From NCBI RefSeq assembly GCF_013407835.1, contig NZ_JACCBI010000001.1:3534001-3598000 (forward strand): a DNA stretch of 64,000 nucleotides, in the 5' to 3' direction. Below are positions 31,323 through 40,182 of this stretch, in pieces. A program made the translations under genes and the position numbers. The stretch's first letter is position 1. Every line of letters starts with the position of its first letter. The notes beneath the pieces were generated by a model that was given only the letters and a program-made list of their open reading frames with translations, searched no databases and had not been told where the DNA came from. This DNA comes from Agromyces atrinae. GTDB taxonomy: Bacteria; Actinomycetota; Actinomycetes; Actinomycetales; Microbacteriaceae.

Positions 31323-33074
31323 TCAGCGGTCGTCGCGCTGTGAGGCGAGGGTGTCGAGCGCGAGCTCCTCGGCGTCGAGGCTCACGACGAGGCGTCGCAT
31401 GACCTCCTCGTTGAGGTTGCCGGCGTCGCGCTCGTCGAGCACCACGGAGCGACGCACCGCGAGCCAGCCACGGCTGAGTTCGATGAGCTGATCGCGGCGT
31501 CGATCGGCGCTCTCGTCGTCGGCGAGCTCCTCGGCCGCCTCCGCTCCCGCGTCGATGCGTTCGAGCGTCGCGGTGAAGCGGTCGAAGACGGCATCCGTCG
31601 CCTCGGCACCGTACTTCTGCCGCCACTCGTCGCGGCGCTCTTCGAGGTAGGCGAGGCCGACCGCGGCGGCGCGGGAGCGGACCGCGGCGAGCTCGGCGGC
31701 ATCCTGCTGCTCTTCGGCCTCGGAGTTGAGCCCCAACCGCTTGATGAGCGCCGGCATCGTGAGCCCCTGCACGAGGAGCGTGCCGACCGTCACGGCGAAG
31801 GCGACGAGGAAGATGGTCTGCCGCTCGGCTTCGGGCAGTCCGAGCCCCGCTCCGACGGGGATCGCCGTCGCCGTCGCGAGCGTGACGACGCCGCGCATGC
31901 CGGCCCACGACAGCACGGTCAGTTCGGGGATGGAGAGGAGCGACTGATCCGACGGCGGCCGGGGACGACGGCGCCGTCGAGGATGATCGGCCGGCACTCC
32001 GCGCGCATCGAACTCGGCATCCTTCCTCCGTTCGAACTCGTCGAGGCGGAGCTCGCGGCGGGCACGCCGCCGGGCGCTGAGCGGCGCGAGGAGGCGAAGG
32101 ATGCCGTGGTTGCCGAAGATCCAGATCGGGCGGACGAGCACGACGGCCGCGAACACCGCGACCGCGAGGCCGAGGCTCCGCCACGGGCCGAGGGGACTCG
32201 ACCACACGTCGGAGACGACGTCGTGGAGCTGCAGGCCGATGAGCGCGAAGACGAAGCCCTCGAGGAGGAGATCGATCGAGAGCCAGACCGGCCGTTCCTG
32301 CTGGCGCGTCGCGTAGCTCGTGCGCGGGGCGTTGAAACCGACGATGAGCCCCGTCGTCACGACGGCGAGCACGCCCGAGCCCTCGAAGCGCTCGGCGATC
32401 GCGTAGGCGGCGAAGGGCACGAGGAGCCCCAAGGTGCCGAGCACGACCGGGTCGTCGAGACGCCGGCGGATGGCCGTGACGATGCGACCGATCACGAGAC
32501 CGAGGCCGACGCCGACTCCGACGGCGAGGAGGAAGTCGGTGATGCCGTCGCCCCACGTGACCGTCGAGCCCGCGACGATCGCGAGGAAGACCCGGAAGAG
32601 CGTGAGCGAGCTCGCGTCGTTGATGAGGCTCTCGCCCGACATGACCGTCATCACGCGGCGCGGCAGCCCGAGGCGTCGGCCGATCGATGCGGCCGAGACG
32701 GCATCGGGCGGGGAGACGATCGCACCGAGCAGGAGCGCGCCGGCGAGGGTGAGCGACGGCATGATGAGGTACGCGATGCCGCCGACGACGACGGTCGTCG
32801 CGACGACGAGCCAGATGCCGAGGTTGCGGATCTGCGGCAGGGAGTTGCGGAAGTTGAGGAACGAGACGTCGAGGGCCGCCGAGTAGAGGAGCGGCGGCAG
32901 CACGAGGGTGAGGATGAGCTCGCCGTCGATCTCGAACGTCGGGATGCCGGGGATGTACGACACCACGAGAGCCACGGCCGTCACGAGCAGCGGCGCCGAC
33001 CAGCCGCGCCAGCGTGCGAACGCGGTGACGGCGAGTGCGCCGAAGAGGAGGAGGAAGGTCTCGCCGAATCCCAT
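31323..33074 (-). CDS. Na+/H+ antiporter, CPA1/NhaP type
   Basis: This is a 583-residue protein. About 12 membrane helices occupy residues 1-430, with the CPA1 ion-binding motif SGESLINDASS near residue 150 and VSPPDAVSA in the helix before it. A basic loop (RRRRRPRPP) interrupts helices near residue 345. The C-terminal 150 residues are soluble and acidic. It exchanges protons for sodium (or potassium) across the cytoplasmic membrane for pH and salt homeostasis. I chose the ATG at 33074: TATCCT ends 6 nt upstream, and further upstream the frame overlaps the divergent rhodanese promoter. Confidence 0.9.
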   Translation of the reverse strand: MGFGETFLLLFGALAVTAFARWRGWSAPLLVTAVALVVSYIPGIPTFEIDGELILTLVLPPLLYSAALDVSFLNFRNSLPQIRNLGIWLVVATTVVVGGIAYLIMPSLTLAGALLLGAIVSPPDAVSAASIGRRLGLPRRVMTVMSGESLINDASSLTLFRVFLAIVAGSTVTWGDGITDFLLAVGVGVGLGLVIGRIVTAIRRRLDDPVVLGTLGLLVPFAAYAIAERFEGSGVLAVVTTGLIVGFNAPRTSYATRQQERPVWLSIDLLLEGFVFALIGLQLHDVVSDVWSSPLGPWRSLGLAVAVFAAVVLVRPIWIFGNHGILRLLAPLSARRRARRELRLDEFERRKDAEFDARGVPADHPRRRRRPRPPSDQSLLSIPELTVLSWAGMRGVVTLATATAIPVGAGLGLPEAERQTIFLVAFAVTVGTLLVQGLTMPALIKRLGLNSEAEEQQDAAELAAVRSRAAAVGLAYLEERRDEWRQKYGAEATDAVFDRFTATLERIDAGAEAAEELADDESADRRRDQLIELSRGWLAVRRSVVLDERDAGNLNEEVMRRLVVSLDAEELALDTLASQRDDR

Positions 33075-33080
33075 CCTGGC

Positions 33081-33086
33081 AGGATA
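33081..33086 (-). promoter_or_regulatory. -10-like hexamer TATCCT for the Na+/H+ antiporter
   Basis: On the minus strand TATCCT ends 6 nt before the ATG, consistent with a leaderless transcript. Confidence 0.4.
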
Positions 33087-33147
33087 TCGAGGAACATCGA
33101 CCGGCTCGCGCGCGGACGCGACGTTCCCGATCGGAGAGGCTGGGGGC

Positions 33148-33657
33148 ATGAGCGAAACCACCGTCACCGGAGCCGCCGTCGGCGTCTTCACCGTGCTGCC
33201 GACGCCCGCCGAGTCGACTGAGCACTTCCGCCGTCGCCTCGCGTTCGAGACGGACGCGAGCGATGTCGCGGCCGAGCTCGGTGCCGGCGCACCCGGCTTC
33301 GTCGTCGTCGATTCGCGGAGCGACGCGGCGTGGGCGCAGGGCCGGGTTCCCGGAGCCGTGCACCTCCCGACGCGCCGTATCGCCGACGAGGCGCCCGCAC
33401 TCATCCCCGCCGGCACGCCCGTCGTCGTCTACTGCTGGAGCCCCGGGTGCAACGGCGGCACGAAGGCGGCGCTCGCCCTCAGCCTGCTCGGCTACCCGGT
33501 CAAGGAGATGATCGGCGGCTTCGAGTACTGGGCGCGCGAGGGCTACACCTTCGAGACCGACGAGGGTGTCGTCCAGTTTCCCGTCGATGCTCTGACGGGG
33601 CCCACGAGCGGCGGGATCACCGCGGCGGGAGAACCGGCGCCGAGTTGCGGCTGCTGA
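33148..33657 (+). CDS. Rhodanese-like sulfurtransferase
   Basis: This is a 169-residue single-domain rhodanese. The conserved VVVDSRSDAAWAQGRVPGAVHLP is split over residues 52-75, and the active-site loop reads YCWSPGCNGG, where the first Cys is the likely persulfide-forming residue and a second Cys follows four residues later. The C-terminus ends in CGC, which may be a second redox or metal site. It probably transfers sulfane sulfur or controls cellular redox state in the cytoplasm. It is divergent from the antiporter and convergent with the serine deaminase gene (3 bp apart). Confidence 0.85.
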   Translation: MSETTVTGAAVGVFTVLPTPAESTEHFRRRLAFETDASDVAAELGAGAPGFVVVDSRSDAAWAQGRVPGAVHLPTRRIADEAPALIPAGTPVVVYCWSPGCNGGTKAALALSLLGYPVKEMIGGFEYWAREGYTFETDEGVVQFPVDALTGPTSGGITAAGEPAPSCGC

Positions 33658-33660
33658 GCA

Positions 33661-35040
33661 TCAGCACTCGATGACGTTGACGGCGAGGCCGCCGCGACTC
33701 GTCTCCTTGTACTTCGTCTTCATGTCGAGCCCGGTCTGACGCATCGTCTCGATGACGGCATCGAGCGACACGATGTGCGAGCCGTCGCCGTGGAGGGCGA
33801 GACGGGCGGCGGAGACCGCGGTCGACGCGGCGATCGCGTTGCGCTCGATGCACGGCACCTGCACGAGGCCGCCGACCGGATCGCACGTGAGCCCCAGGTG
33901 GTGCTCCATCGCGATCTCGGCCGCGTTCTCGATCTGGTGGGGCGTTCCGCCGAGCACGGCGCACAGGCCGCCGGCCGCCATCGCGCACGCGGAACCCACC
34001 TCGGCCTGACATCCGCCCTCCGCCCCGGAGATCGAGGCGTTCGCCTTGAAGAGGGAGCCGATCGCCGTCGCCGTCAGGAGATAACGACGGATGCCGCCGG
34101 CGTCGGCTCCGGGCACGAATCGGAGGTAGTACCGGCCGACCGCGGGGATGATGCCCGCCGCGCCGTTCGTCGGAGCCGTGACGACACGGCCGCCCGAGGC
34201 ATTCTCCTCATTGACGGCGAGAGCGAACGCGTGCAGCCATTCGGTCGACGTGTCACGCTCGTGAGCGGTGAGGTCGTAGTCGTCGAGACGCTCGCGCACC
34301 GAGGCGGCGCGTCGCCGCACGCCGAGCCCGCCCGGCAGGGTGCCCGAGCGGTCGAGACCCCGATCGACGCACTCCGACATGGCCGCCCAGATCGCATCGA
34401 GACCCTCCTCGATGCGCGGCGCACCGTGGAAGGCGACCTCGTTGCGGTAGGCGACATCGCACATCGACACCGCCTCGCTGTCGCACAGGGCGAGGAGCTC
34501 GGCGGCGCTCGAGTAGGGGAGGGGCGGGGCGGATGACGCGGAGCGGCCGACCGCGGCGGCTCGACCGTCATCCTGAGCGCGCGTGATGAACCCGCCGCCC
34601 ACCGAGTAGAAGGTCGCGGCGTGGAGGACGTCGCCCTCGTCGTCGAGCGCGGCGAAGCGGAGGCCGTTCGAGTGGCCGGGCAGGCGCGTGCGTGGCTCGA
34701 ACTCGATGTCGCTCGCGCTCAAGTCGATGGTGTGGCCGCCCGAGAGCGCGAGGCGGACAGGGCACGACTCCCACAGGGTACGCACGGCATCGGGGTCGCA
34801 CGTCTCGGGCTCGGCCCCGCCGAGGCCGGCGATGACGGCGCCGGGGGTGCCGTGGCCGACCCCGGTCGCGCCGAGCGACCCGTAGAGGGTGCAGACGATG
34901 CGGGCGGTGCGGGTGAGCACGGCCTTCTCGGCGAGCTCGGTCGCGAAGGCTCGCGCGGCCCGCATCGGTCCCACCGTGTGGGAGCTCGAGGGGCCGATCC
35001 CGATCGAGAAGAGATCGAGAGCTGAGACGAACGCTGTCAC
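33661..35040 (-). CDS. sdaA: L-serine ammonia-lyase (one-chain, Fe-S type)
   Basis: This 459-residue enzyme converts L-serine to pyruvate and ammonia. The N-terminal beta domain starts with [18 protein letters not shown], the family signature, and the C-terminal alpha domain carries the Cys residues for the 4Fe-4S cluster ([16 protein letters not shown], about 340-355; LTCDPVGG, about 385; and VPCIERN, about 395). Length and order match the fused SdaA/TcdB type. The start is GTG at 35040, with TAGCCT ending 6 nt upstream. It stands alone. Confidence 0.95.
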   Translation of the reverse strand: MTAFVSALDLFSIGIGPSSSHTVGPMRAARAFATELAEKAVLTRTARIVCTLYGSLGATGVGHGTPGAVIAGLGGAEPETCDPDAVRTLWESCPVRLALSGGHTIDLSASDIEFEPRTRLPGHSNGLRFAALDDEGDVLHAATFYSVGGGFITRAQDDGRAAAVGRSASSAPPLPYSSAAELLALCDSEAVSMCDVAYRNEVAFHGAPRIEEGLDAIWAAMSECVDRGLDRSGTLPGGLGVRRRAASVRERLDDYDLTAHERDTSTEWLHAFALAVNEENASGGRVVTAPTNGAAGIIPAVGRYYLRFVPGADAGGIRRYLLTATAIGSLFKANASISGAEGGCQAEVGSACAMAAGGLCAVLGGTPHQIENAAEIAMEHHLGLTCDPVGGLVQVPCIERNAIAASTAVSAARLALHGDGSHIVSLDAVIETMRQTGLDMKTKYKETSRGGLAVNVIEC

Positions 35041-35046
35041 CTTCCC

Positions 35047-35052
35047 AGGCTA
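35047..35052 (-). promoter_or_regulatory. -10-like hexamer TAGCCT for sdaA
   Basis: On the minus strand TAGCCT ends 6 nt before the GTG start of sdaA; no ribosome binding site is seen. Confidence 0.42.
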
Positions 35053-35144
35053 CGCCGCAGGGTGCGCAGCAATCCTGATGCCGCCGCAGGATTCCTGCGG
35101 AGAGTGGGGAATCTCGTGCACGAATCTTCCACGAGCGCGGCCTC

Positions 35145-35150
35145 TAGGCT
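35145..35150 (+). promoter_or_regulatory. -10-like hexamer TAGGCT for the DUF3060 lipoprotein
   Basis: TAGGCT ends 6 nt before the ATG at 35157, and there is no ribosome binding site between them. Confidence 0.42.
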
Positions 35151-35156
35151 GGACGC

Positions 35157-35717
35157 ATGCGAACCGCTCGAACCGCTCGAACCCTCACCGCCGTCGCCGG
35201 AGCGGCGACCCTGCTCGTCATGCTCGCCGGGTGCGTGCCCGTGTGGATGGTCGATCGCGACGACTCCTCCGATCGCGACGATCGACCGGCGGCGTCGAGC
35301 GACGCGCGACCGAACGACGGCTCGGGCGATCAGGCCTTCGCGTGCGCCGACGGCGAGGACATCGAGGTCGGTGGCGACGCGATCGACATCGACGTCACCG
35401 GTTCGTGCGCATCGGTGACGGTGCGCGGCAATGCTCTCGACGTCGAGATCGCCTCGGCCGGGAGCGTGCTCGTCGAGGGTCAGCAGATCGATCTCGACCT
35501 GCAGAGCGATGCGGCGTCGCTCGTCGTGCGCGGAAATGCGAACGAGATCGACGCCGAAGCGCTCGACTCGGCCGAGATCACCGGAGACAGCAACGACCTC
35601 GACGCGGGGCGAATCGGCAGCCTCGTGCTCGTCGGCACCAAGAACACGGTCGAGTCGGATGGTGCGCCGGGATCGGTGAACGACACCGGCATCGACAACC
35701 GCGTCGAGACGCGCTGA
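35157..35717 (+). CDS. DUF3060 lipoprotein
   Basis: This is a 186-residue secreted lipoprotein. Residues 1-25 form a lipoprotein signal peptide ending in the lipobox LAGC (C26). An Asp/Arg-rich linker follows, then residues 60-185 form a repetitive beta structure with N/D-rich turns (VRGNALDVEI, VRGNANEIDA, ITGDSNDLDA, VGTKNTVESD), typical of the DUF3060 beta-helix-like domain found in actinobacteria. It should sit anchored on the outer face of the membrane. The biological role of this family is not known. The TAGGCT hexamer 6 nt before the ATG suggests a leaderless mRNA. Confidence 0.85.
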   Translation: MRTARTARTLTAVAGAATLLVMLAGCVPVWMVDRDDSSDRDDRPAASSDARPNDGSGDQAFACADGEDIEVGGDAIDIDVTGSCASVTVRGNALDVEIASAGSVLVEGQQIDLDLQSDAASLVVRGNANEIDAEALDSAEITGDSNDLDAGRIGSLVLVGTKNTVESDGAPGSVNDTGIDNRVETR

Positions 35718-35744
35718 CGCTATAGCCCCTCGCGCGGCGGCCGC

Positions 35745-36362
35745 CTAGCGGATGGTCTTGCGCGCCGAGATCTGGCCGGTGTCGAAGCCGAGCAGGTGCA
35801 GTCCGCCGTGGAAGCGGGCGTGCTCGACCTTGATGCAGCGGTCCATGACGACGGTGAGCCCCTGCTCTTCGCCGTAGTAGGCCGCCTCTTCGTTCCAAAT
35901 GCCGAGCTGGACCCAGATCGTCTTCGCTCCCGCGGCGACGACCTCGTCGACGACCTGCGGGATGTCGCTGCCGCGGCGGAACACCACGACGATATCGGGA
36001 ACCTCGGGCAGGTCGGTGAGGCTCGCGTATGCGGGCTGACCGAGGATGACGTCGGCGTTCGGGTTCACGAAGTACAGACGGTAGTCGCTCGACTGCTGCA
36101 GGTACGTGCCGACGAAGTAGCTCGAACGCGCGGGGTTCGGTGAGGCGCCGACGATCGCGACAGACTTCGCAGCCCGCAGGATGCCGAGTCGCTGCTTGGC
36201 GTCGGGGCCGGCCCATGTGCGCTGCGACTTCAGCAGCTTGGCGAGCGGCGAGTTCGCGGGGAGCGAGCACGAGAGGCCGTTGACGAGTCGGACGGTCTCG
36301 ATGTCGTCGCCGGTCGTGGCGGCGTCGTCGAGGATCGCGGTCGAGGTGTCGGTGGTCATCAT
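35745..36362 (-). CDS. CoA-binding domain protein, YccU-like
   Basis: This is a 205-residue protein with a CoA-binding Rossmann domain (KSVAIVGASPNPARSSYFVG near residue 66 and IWVQLGIWNEEAAYYGEEQG near residue 148). It is the short stand-alone type related to succinyl-CoA synthetase alpha subunits, usually implicated in CoA or acyl-CoA metabolism without a defined reaction. It overlaps the MetY stop by 4 nt (ATGA), so it is translationally coupled to methionine biosynthesis, and the pairing of these two genes is common in actinobacteria. Confidence 0.85.
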   Translation of the reverse strand: MMTTDTSTAILDDAATTGDDIETVRLVNGLSCSLPANSPLAKLLKSQRTWAGPDAKQRLGILRAAKSVAIVGASPNPARSSYFVGTYLQQSSDYRLYFVNPNADVILGQPAYASLTDLPEVPDIVVVFRRGSDIPQVVDEVVAAGAKTIWVQLGIWNEEAAYYGEEQGLTVVMDRCIKVEHARFHGGLHLLGFDTGQISARKTIR

Positions 36363-37651
36363 TCGCCCTTCGTGGCGGCCGAGAGAGCCTGGTCGAGATC
36401 GTAGATGATGTCGTCGACGTCTTCGATGCCGACGGAGAGGCGCACGACGCCCGGCAGGACGCCCGCGTCGACGAGCTGCTGATCGGTCAGCTGCGCGTGG
36501 GTCGTGGATGCCGGGTGGATGATGAGCGTCTTCGCGTCGCCGATGTTGGCGAGGTGGCTCGCGAGGTTGACCGACTCGATGAGCTTCTGGCCGACGGCGC
36601 GGCCGCCCTTGACCTCGAAGCTGAAGACCGAGCCCGGCCCCTTCGGCAGGTACTTCTGCGCCCGGTCGAAGTGCGGGTGGTTGGCGAGGCCCGCCCACCA
36701 GACGCGCTCGATGCGGTCGTCGGCCTCGAGCCACTCGGCGACGGCGCGTGCGTTGTCGACGTGCGCCTGGATGCGGTACGGGAGCGTCTCGACGCCCTGC
36801 GCGAGGAGGAAGGCCGAGTGCGGAGCGAGCGCCGGGCCGATGTCGCGGAGCTGCTCGGCGCGGAGGCGCGTGAGGAACGCGTACTCGCCGAAGTTGCCCG
36901 ACCACTGCAGCCCGCCGTAGCTCGGAACCGGCTGCCCGAAGAGCGGGAACTTGTCGGAGTGCCAGTCGAACCGACCCGACTCGACGACGACGCCGCCGAG
37001 CGTCGTGCCGTGACCGCCGAGGAACTTGGTGGCGGAGTGCGTCACGATGTCGGCACCCCACTCGATCGGGCGGTTGAGGTAGGGCGTCGCGATGGTCGAG
37101 TCGACGATGAAGGGGATGCCGTGGGCGTGCGCCACATCGGCGAGGCCCTCGAGATCGGCGACGGCGCCCGACGGGTTGGCGATCGTCTCGACGAAGAGCG
37201 CCTTGGTCTTCTCGGTGATGGCCGCGGCGTAGTCGGCCGGGTCGGAGCTCTGCACGAACGTCGTCTCGATGCCGAAGCGGCGGAGCGTGACGTCGAGCTG
37301 GGTGATCGAGCCGCCGTAGAGGTTGGCGCTCGCCACGATGTGGTCGCCGGCGCCCGCGAGGCTCGCGAAGGTGATGTACTGCGCCGACAGGCCGCTCGCC
37401 GTGGCGACGGCACCGAGGCCGCCCTCGAGGCTCGCGACGCGCTCTTCGAAGCTCGCGACCGTGGGGTTCGCGAGACGCGAGTAGATGTTGCCGTACTTCT
37501 GCAGCGCGAATCGTGCCGCGGCGTCGGCGGTGTCGTCGAAGACGAACGCACTCGACTGGTAGATCGGAAGGGCGCGTGAACCCGTCACCGCATCGGGAAT
37601 GTTGCCCGCGTGGATCGAGCGGGTCTTGAAGCCGTATTCGCGATCTGCCAT
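36359..37651 (-). CDS. metY: O-acetylhomoserine aminocarboxypropyltransferase (sulfhydrylase)
   Basis: This 430-residue PLP enzyme of the Cys/Met metabolism family makes homocysteine from O-acetylhomoserine and sulfide. The PLP lysine is K209 in SATKFLGGHG, and the N-terminal signature TRSIHAGNIPD and SRLANPTV are those of MetY. The start ATG at 37651 is preceded by TAGCGT ending 7 nt upstream; a GTG nine codons earlier is possible. The coupled downstream gene encodes the CoA-binding protein. It complements the methionine importer metQNI found later in this window. Confidence 0.93.
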   Translation of the reverse strand: MADREYGFKTRSIHAGNIPDAVTGSRALPIYQSSAFVFDDTADAAARFALQKYGNIYSRLANPTVASFEERVASLEGGLGAVATASGLSAQYITFASLAGAGDHIVASANLYGGSITQLDVTLRRFGIETTFVQSSDPADYAAAITEKTKALFVETIANPSGAVADLEGLADVAHAHGIPFIVDSTIATPYLNRPIEWGADIVTHSATKFLGGHGTTLGGVVVESGRFDWHSDKFPLFGQPVPSYGGLQWSGNFGEYAFLTRLRAEQLRDIGPALAPHSAFLLAQGVETLPYRIQAHVDNARAVAEWLEADDRIERVWWAGLANHPHFDRAQKYLPKGPGSVFSFEVKGGRAVGQKLIESVNLASHLANIGDAKTLIIHPASTTHAQLTDQQLVDAGVLPGVVRLSVGIEDVDDIIYDLDQALSAATKGE

Positions 37652-37658
37652 GGGTTCA

Positions 37659-37664
37659 ACGCTA
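37659..37664 (-). promoter_or_regulatory. -10-like hexamer TAGCGT for metY
   Basis: On the minus strand TAGCGT ends 7 nt before the ATG at 37651, consistent with a leaderless transcript. Confidence 0.42.
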
Positions 37665-37726
37665 CTGCGTCGGCGCACCCGCTCCGGCTGCCGGCCGTAA
37701 CGCGGAGCAACGCTCGCCGCTCGCGA

Positions 37727-38284
37727 TCAGCCGACGAGTTCGTCGGTCTCGACGACCCGTGCGAACCCGCCGCCGTGGAGGTTCACCGCGGTCGCCCGGG
37801 CGAGGTCGTCGGCGCGCAGGACGATCCCCGCCGGCCCCTCGAGATCGAAGGTGTGGGTCGCGTCGATCGGCACGATGACGTCGAATCCGAGGTTGCCGCC
37901 CATGCGCGCCGTCGTCTCGACGCACATGTTGGTCTGGATGCCGACGACGACGATCTGGCGGATGCCGCGCTCACCGAGCCACGCCGCGAGATCGGGGTCG
38001 CCGTAGAAGGCGGAGTTGACGTCTTTCGTGACGAGGAGCTCGTGCGGGACCGCGGCGACGAACGGCTGCAGCGCGTTGCCGGCGGTTCCGGCGCCGAGCG
38101 GCGAACCGGGCGAGACGGAGTCGTGTCGCACGAGGACGATCGGCCGCGCCGCCGCCGTCCACGCGGTCAGGAGCCGTTCGATGTTCTCCTCGGCGCGCGG
38201 GTTGTTCCTCGCGCCCCACACCGCGTCGCCGAATCCCTGCTGCACGTCGATGACGATGAGGGCGGCGTTGTCGTCGAGGTTCAT
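37727..38284 (-). CDS. Isochorismatase-like cysteine hydrolase
   Basis: This is a 185-residue hydrolase of the isochorismatase-like fold. The catalytic triad is visible: D13 in VIDVQQGF, K87 in VTKDVNSAF and C121 in GIQTNMCVETT with the usual cis-peptide motif. Members hydrolyse amides such as nicotinamide, carbamates or isochorismate; the substrate here is unknown. It is divergent from the guanidine-responsive exporter gene with 125 bp between the two starts. AGGA precedes the ATG at 8 nt. Confidence 0.88.
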   Translation of the reverse strand: MNLDDNAALIVIDVQQGFGDAVWGARNNPRAEENIERLLTAWTAAARPIVLVRHDSVSPGSPLGAGTAGNALQPFVAAVPHELLVTKDVNSAFYGDPDLAAWLGERGIRQIVVVGIQTNMCVETTARMGGNLGFDVIVPIDATHTFDLEGPAGIVLRADDLARATAVNLHGGGFARVVETDELVG

Positions 38285-38355
38285 ACAGCTATCCTCGTGC
38301 ACGGTGCCTGCGCAGGGAGCTTTGCTACGCTCGGGTCAGGCCGAGATGACCGGCC

Positions 38356-38396
38356 CCGGACGACGGATCAGTACCCGGAACGCGACAAGACTGGCC
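38356..38396 (+). ncRNA. Guanidine-III riboswitch (ykkC-III)
   Basis: The conserved words CCGGACGA, GTACCCGG and GACAAGAC occur in order with the spacing of the known guanidine-III riboswitch. CCGG (38356-38359) can pair with CCGG (38375-38378), and CAGT (38369-38372) with ACTG (38390-38393); the latter replaces the CCGT/ACGG pair that I recall from the Thermobifida fusca RNA, a compensatory change. It ends 2-3 nt before the GGAGG of the exporter gene, so ligand binding probably exposes the ribosome binding site. Identification rests on remembered consensus and was not tested by a covariance model. Confidence 0.85.
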
Positions 38397-38409
38397 ACGG
38401 AGGTCAGTC

Positions 38410-38733
38410 ATGTCATGGATCATCCTCATCGCCTCGGGCGTTCTCGAGGCCGTCTGGGCGACAGCGCTCGGCAAGTCGGAGGGCTTCACGAAGCTCTGGC
38501 CGTCGATCATCTTCGGTGTCGCCCTCGTCGTGAGCATGGGCGGTCTCGCCTGGGCGATGCGCGACATCTCGACGGGAACGGCGTACGCCGTCTGGGTCGG
38601 CATCGGTGCGTCGCTCACCGTCGCGTGGGCGATGATCACGGGCGACACGGATGTCTCGTGGGTCAAGATCCTGCTTCTCGTCGGTCTCGTCGGCTGCATC
38701 GTCGGACTCAAGCTCGTCGACACCGGTCACTGA
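38410..38733 (+). CDS. gdx: Guanidinium exporter of the SMR family
   Basis: This is a 107-residue four-helix small multidrug resistance protein. The essential Glu is E13 in SGVLEAVWATALGKSEGF, and the GTAYAVWVGIGA segment in helix 3 is typical of the SugE/Gdx branch rather than EmrE. Gdx proteins exchange guanidinium for protons across the cytoplasmic membrane. The guanidine-III riboswitch immediately upstream supports this assignment. GGAGG at 38399-38403 lies 6 nt before the ATG. Confidence 0.92.
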   Translation: MSWIILIASGVLEAVWATALGKSEGFTKLWPSIIFGVALVVSMGGLAWAMRDISTGTAYAVWVGIGASLTVAWAMITGDTDVSWVKILLLVGLVGCIVGLKLVDTGH

Positions 38734-38785
38734 GGCCCCGCATCCCGGCTCTTGCCGTTGCGGGCGGGCGGCGTCAGGCTGGAGC

Positions 38786-39154
38786 ATGCTCACTCTCGGA
38801 ACGACCGTCCTCGGCGTCGACGACCTGCCGCGCGCCCTCGCCTTCTGGTCTGCGGCGCTCGACTATCGACCGCGTCGCGAGCCCGACGACGACTGGGTGA
38901 TCCTCGATCCGGTGTCGGGCACGGGCGCGAGTCTCGCGCTTCAACTCGGTCGTGCACAGGTGTCGCTCCCGCCGCGCATGCACCTCGACCTCTACGCCGA
39001 CGACCAGGCTGCCGAGATCGAGCGGCTCCTCGCGCTCGGCGCGCGCCACATCGACTGGGATCGCTACCCGCCGGACGCCGACTACGTGATCCTCGAAGAC
39101 ACCGAGGGCAACCGGTTCTGCGTCATCGACACGACGATGAGCCCCGGCGGCTGA
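38786..39154 (+). CDS. VOC superfamily protein (glyoxalase/bleomycin-resistance fold)
   Basis: This is a 122-residue protein with the paired beta-alpha-beta-beta-beta modules of the vicinal oxygen chelate fold: LGTTVLGVDDLPRALAFW at the N-terminus and ILEDTEGNRFCVID at the C-terminus. It may bind or modify a small molecule; the substrate is unknown. CAGGCT ends 5 nt before the ATG, with no ribosome binding site. It follows gdx by 52 bp but does not clearly belong to the guanidine system. Confidence 0.8.
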   Translation: MLTLGTTVLGVDDLPRALAFWSAALDYRPRREPDDDWVILDPVSGTGASLALQLGRAQVSLPPRMHLDLYADDQAAEIERLLALGARHIDWDRYPPDADYVILEDTEGNRFCVIDTTMSPGG

Positions 39155-39181
39155 GCGGCTGGACGGCCTCGCGAGCAGTGC

Positions 39182-40159
39182 TCAGCCGACGAGGACGGCG
39201 CCGTACGCGAGCGTCGCGATGAGGGCCCACGAGGTGAGGCCCACGACAAGTGCACGCCACCCCGTCGCCGCGAGCTTCGTCACGTCGACCGAGGTGCCGA
39301 GCGCGAAGAGCGCCGTGGTGAGGAGCGCCGTCTGCATGAACCCGGCCGTCTCGAGCAGCGCGCCGGGGAGCGGCACGAGGGTGTTGAGCGCGACGGCAGC
39401 GAGGAAGCCGACGATGAAGAGCGGCACGATCGGCGGACGCGCGCCCGGTTCGACCGAGCGCCGGCGCTCGATGCCGCTCGCGACGGCCACCATCGGGGCG
39501 AGCAGCACGACGCGCGTGAGCTTCACGACGACGGCGACGGCGAGAGCGGTCGTTCCGGCGATCTGCGCCGTCGCGACGACCTGACCCACGTCGTGCACGC
39601 TCGCGCCGACCCAGTGGCCGAAGCCCGCATCGGTAAGGCCGAGCGGATGACGGAGGAGCGGCAGGATCGCGATCGCGAGTGTTCCGCACAGCGTGACGAG
39701 CGCGACGGGGATCGACTGGTCCTCGTCTCGGGCGCGAACCGCGTGCGCCATCGCGCCGATCGCCGAGGCGCCGCAGATCGAGAAGCCGCTCGCGACGAGG
39801 AGGGGCTGCTGACCGCTCAGCCCGAGCAGGCGGCCGAGCCACCACGTCGCGAAGAACGTCACCACAACGATGGCGACGGTCGTCGCGATCGTGACGGGGC
39901 CGAGAGCGACGATGTCGACGAGGCTCAGCTGCAGGCCGAGCAGCACGATGCCGGCGCGAAGCGGCGTGCGGGCGCTCCACCGCAGACCCGCGCCGAGGCG
40001 GTTCGCGCGCGCTCGCCGGAAGGCGGGGAACTGACCGACGGCGATGCCGAGCACGACGGCGATCGTGAGGAGCGGCGCCGCGGGCCAGACGGAGTGCAGC
40101 GCCCACGCGACGAGCGCCGCCGCGATCGCGACGGCGACTCCCGATCCGAGGCTCCGCAC
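39182..40159 (-). CDS. YeiH/UPF0324 family putative sulfate exporter
   Basis: This is a 325-residue membrane protein with about 10 helices of the YeiH (Cons_hypoth698) family, with characteristic segments GIVLLGLQLSLVDI, FSICGASAIGAMA and GASVHDVGQVVATAQ. It is annotated in databases as a putative sulfate exporter; direct evidence for the substrate is limited. I placed the start at GTG 40159 because TAGCGT (40166-40171) then ends 6 nt upstream, matching the pattern of other genes; ATG 40162 and GTG 40165 are alternatives only one or two codons away. It lies 23 bp downstream of the ABC importer operon. Confidence 0.85.
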   Translation of the reverse strand: MRSLGSGVAVAIAAALVAWALHSVWPAAPLLTIAVVLGIAVGQFPAFRRARANRLGAGLRWSARTPLRAGIVLLGLQLSLVDIVALGPVTIATTVAIVVVTFFATWWLGRLLGLSGQQPLLVASGFSICGASAIGAMAHAVRARDEDQSIPVALVTLCGTLAIAILPLLRHPLGLTDAGFGHWVGASVHDVGQVVATAQIAGTTALAVAVVVKLTRVVLLAPMVAVASGIERRRSVEPGARPPIVPLFIVGFLAAVALNTLVPLPGALLETAGFMQTALLTTALFALGTSVDVTKLAATGWRALVVGLTSWALIATLAYGAVLVG

Positions 40160-40182
40160 CATCACACGCTACCGGCGCAGCG

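Noticed and set aside
30667..33363. 898-codon open frame on the minus strand over the M18 peptidase and the antiporter
   Set aside because: It is the shifted frame of the antiporter and the antisense of the peptidase, extremely Arg/Ala-rich.
37727..38733. Isochorismatase-like gene as part of a guanidine degradation operon
   Set aside because: It is divergent from the riboswitch-controlled exporter and does not resemble the carboxylase or carboxyguanidine deaminase genes of known guanidine operons.
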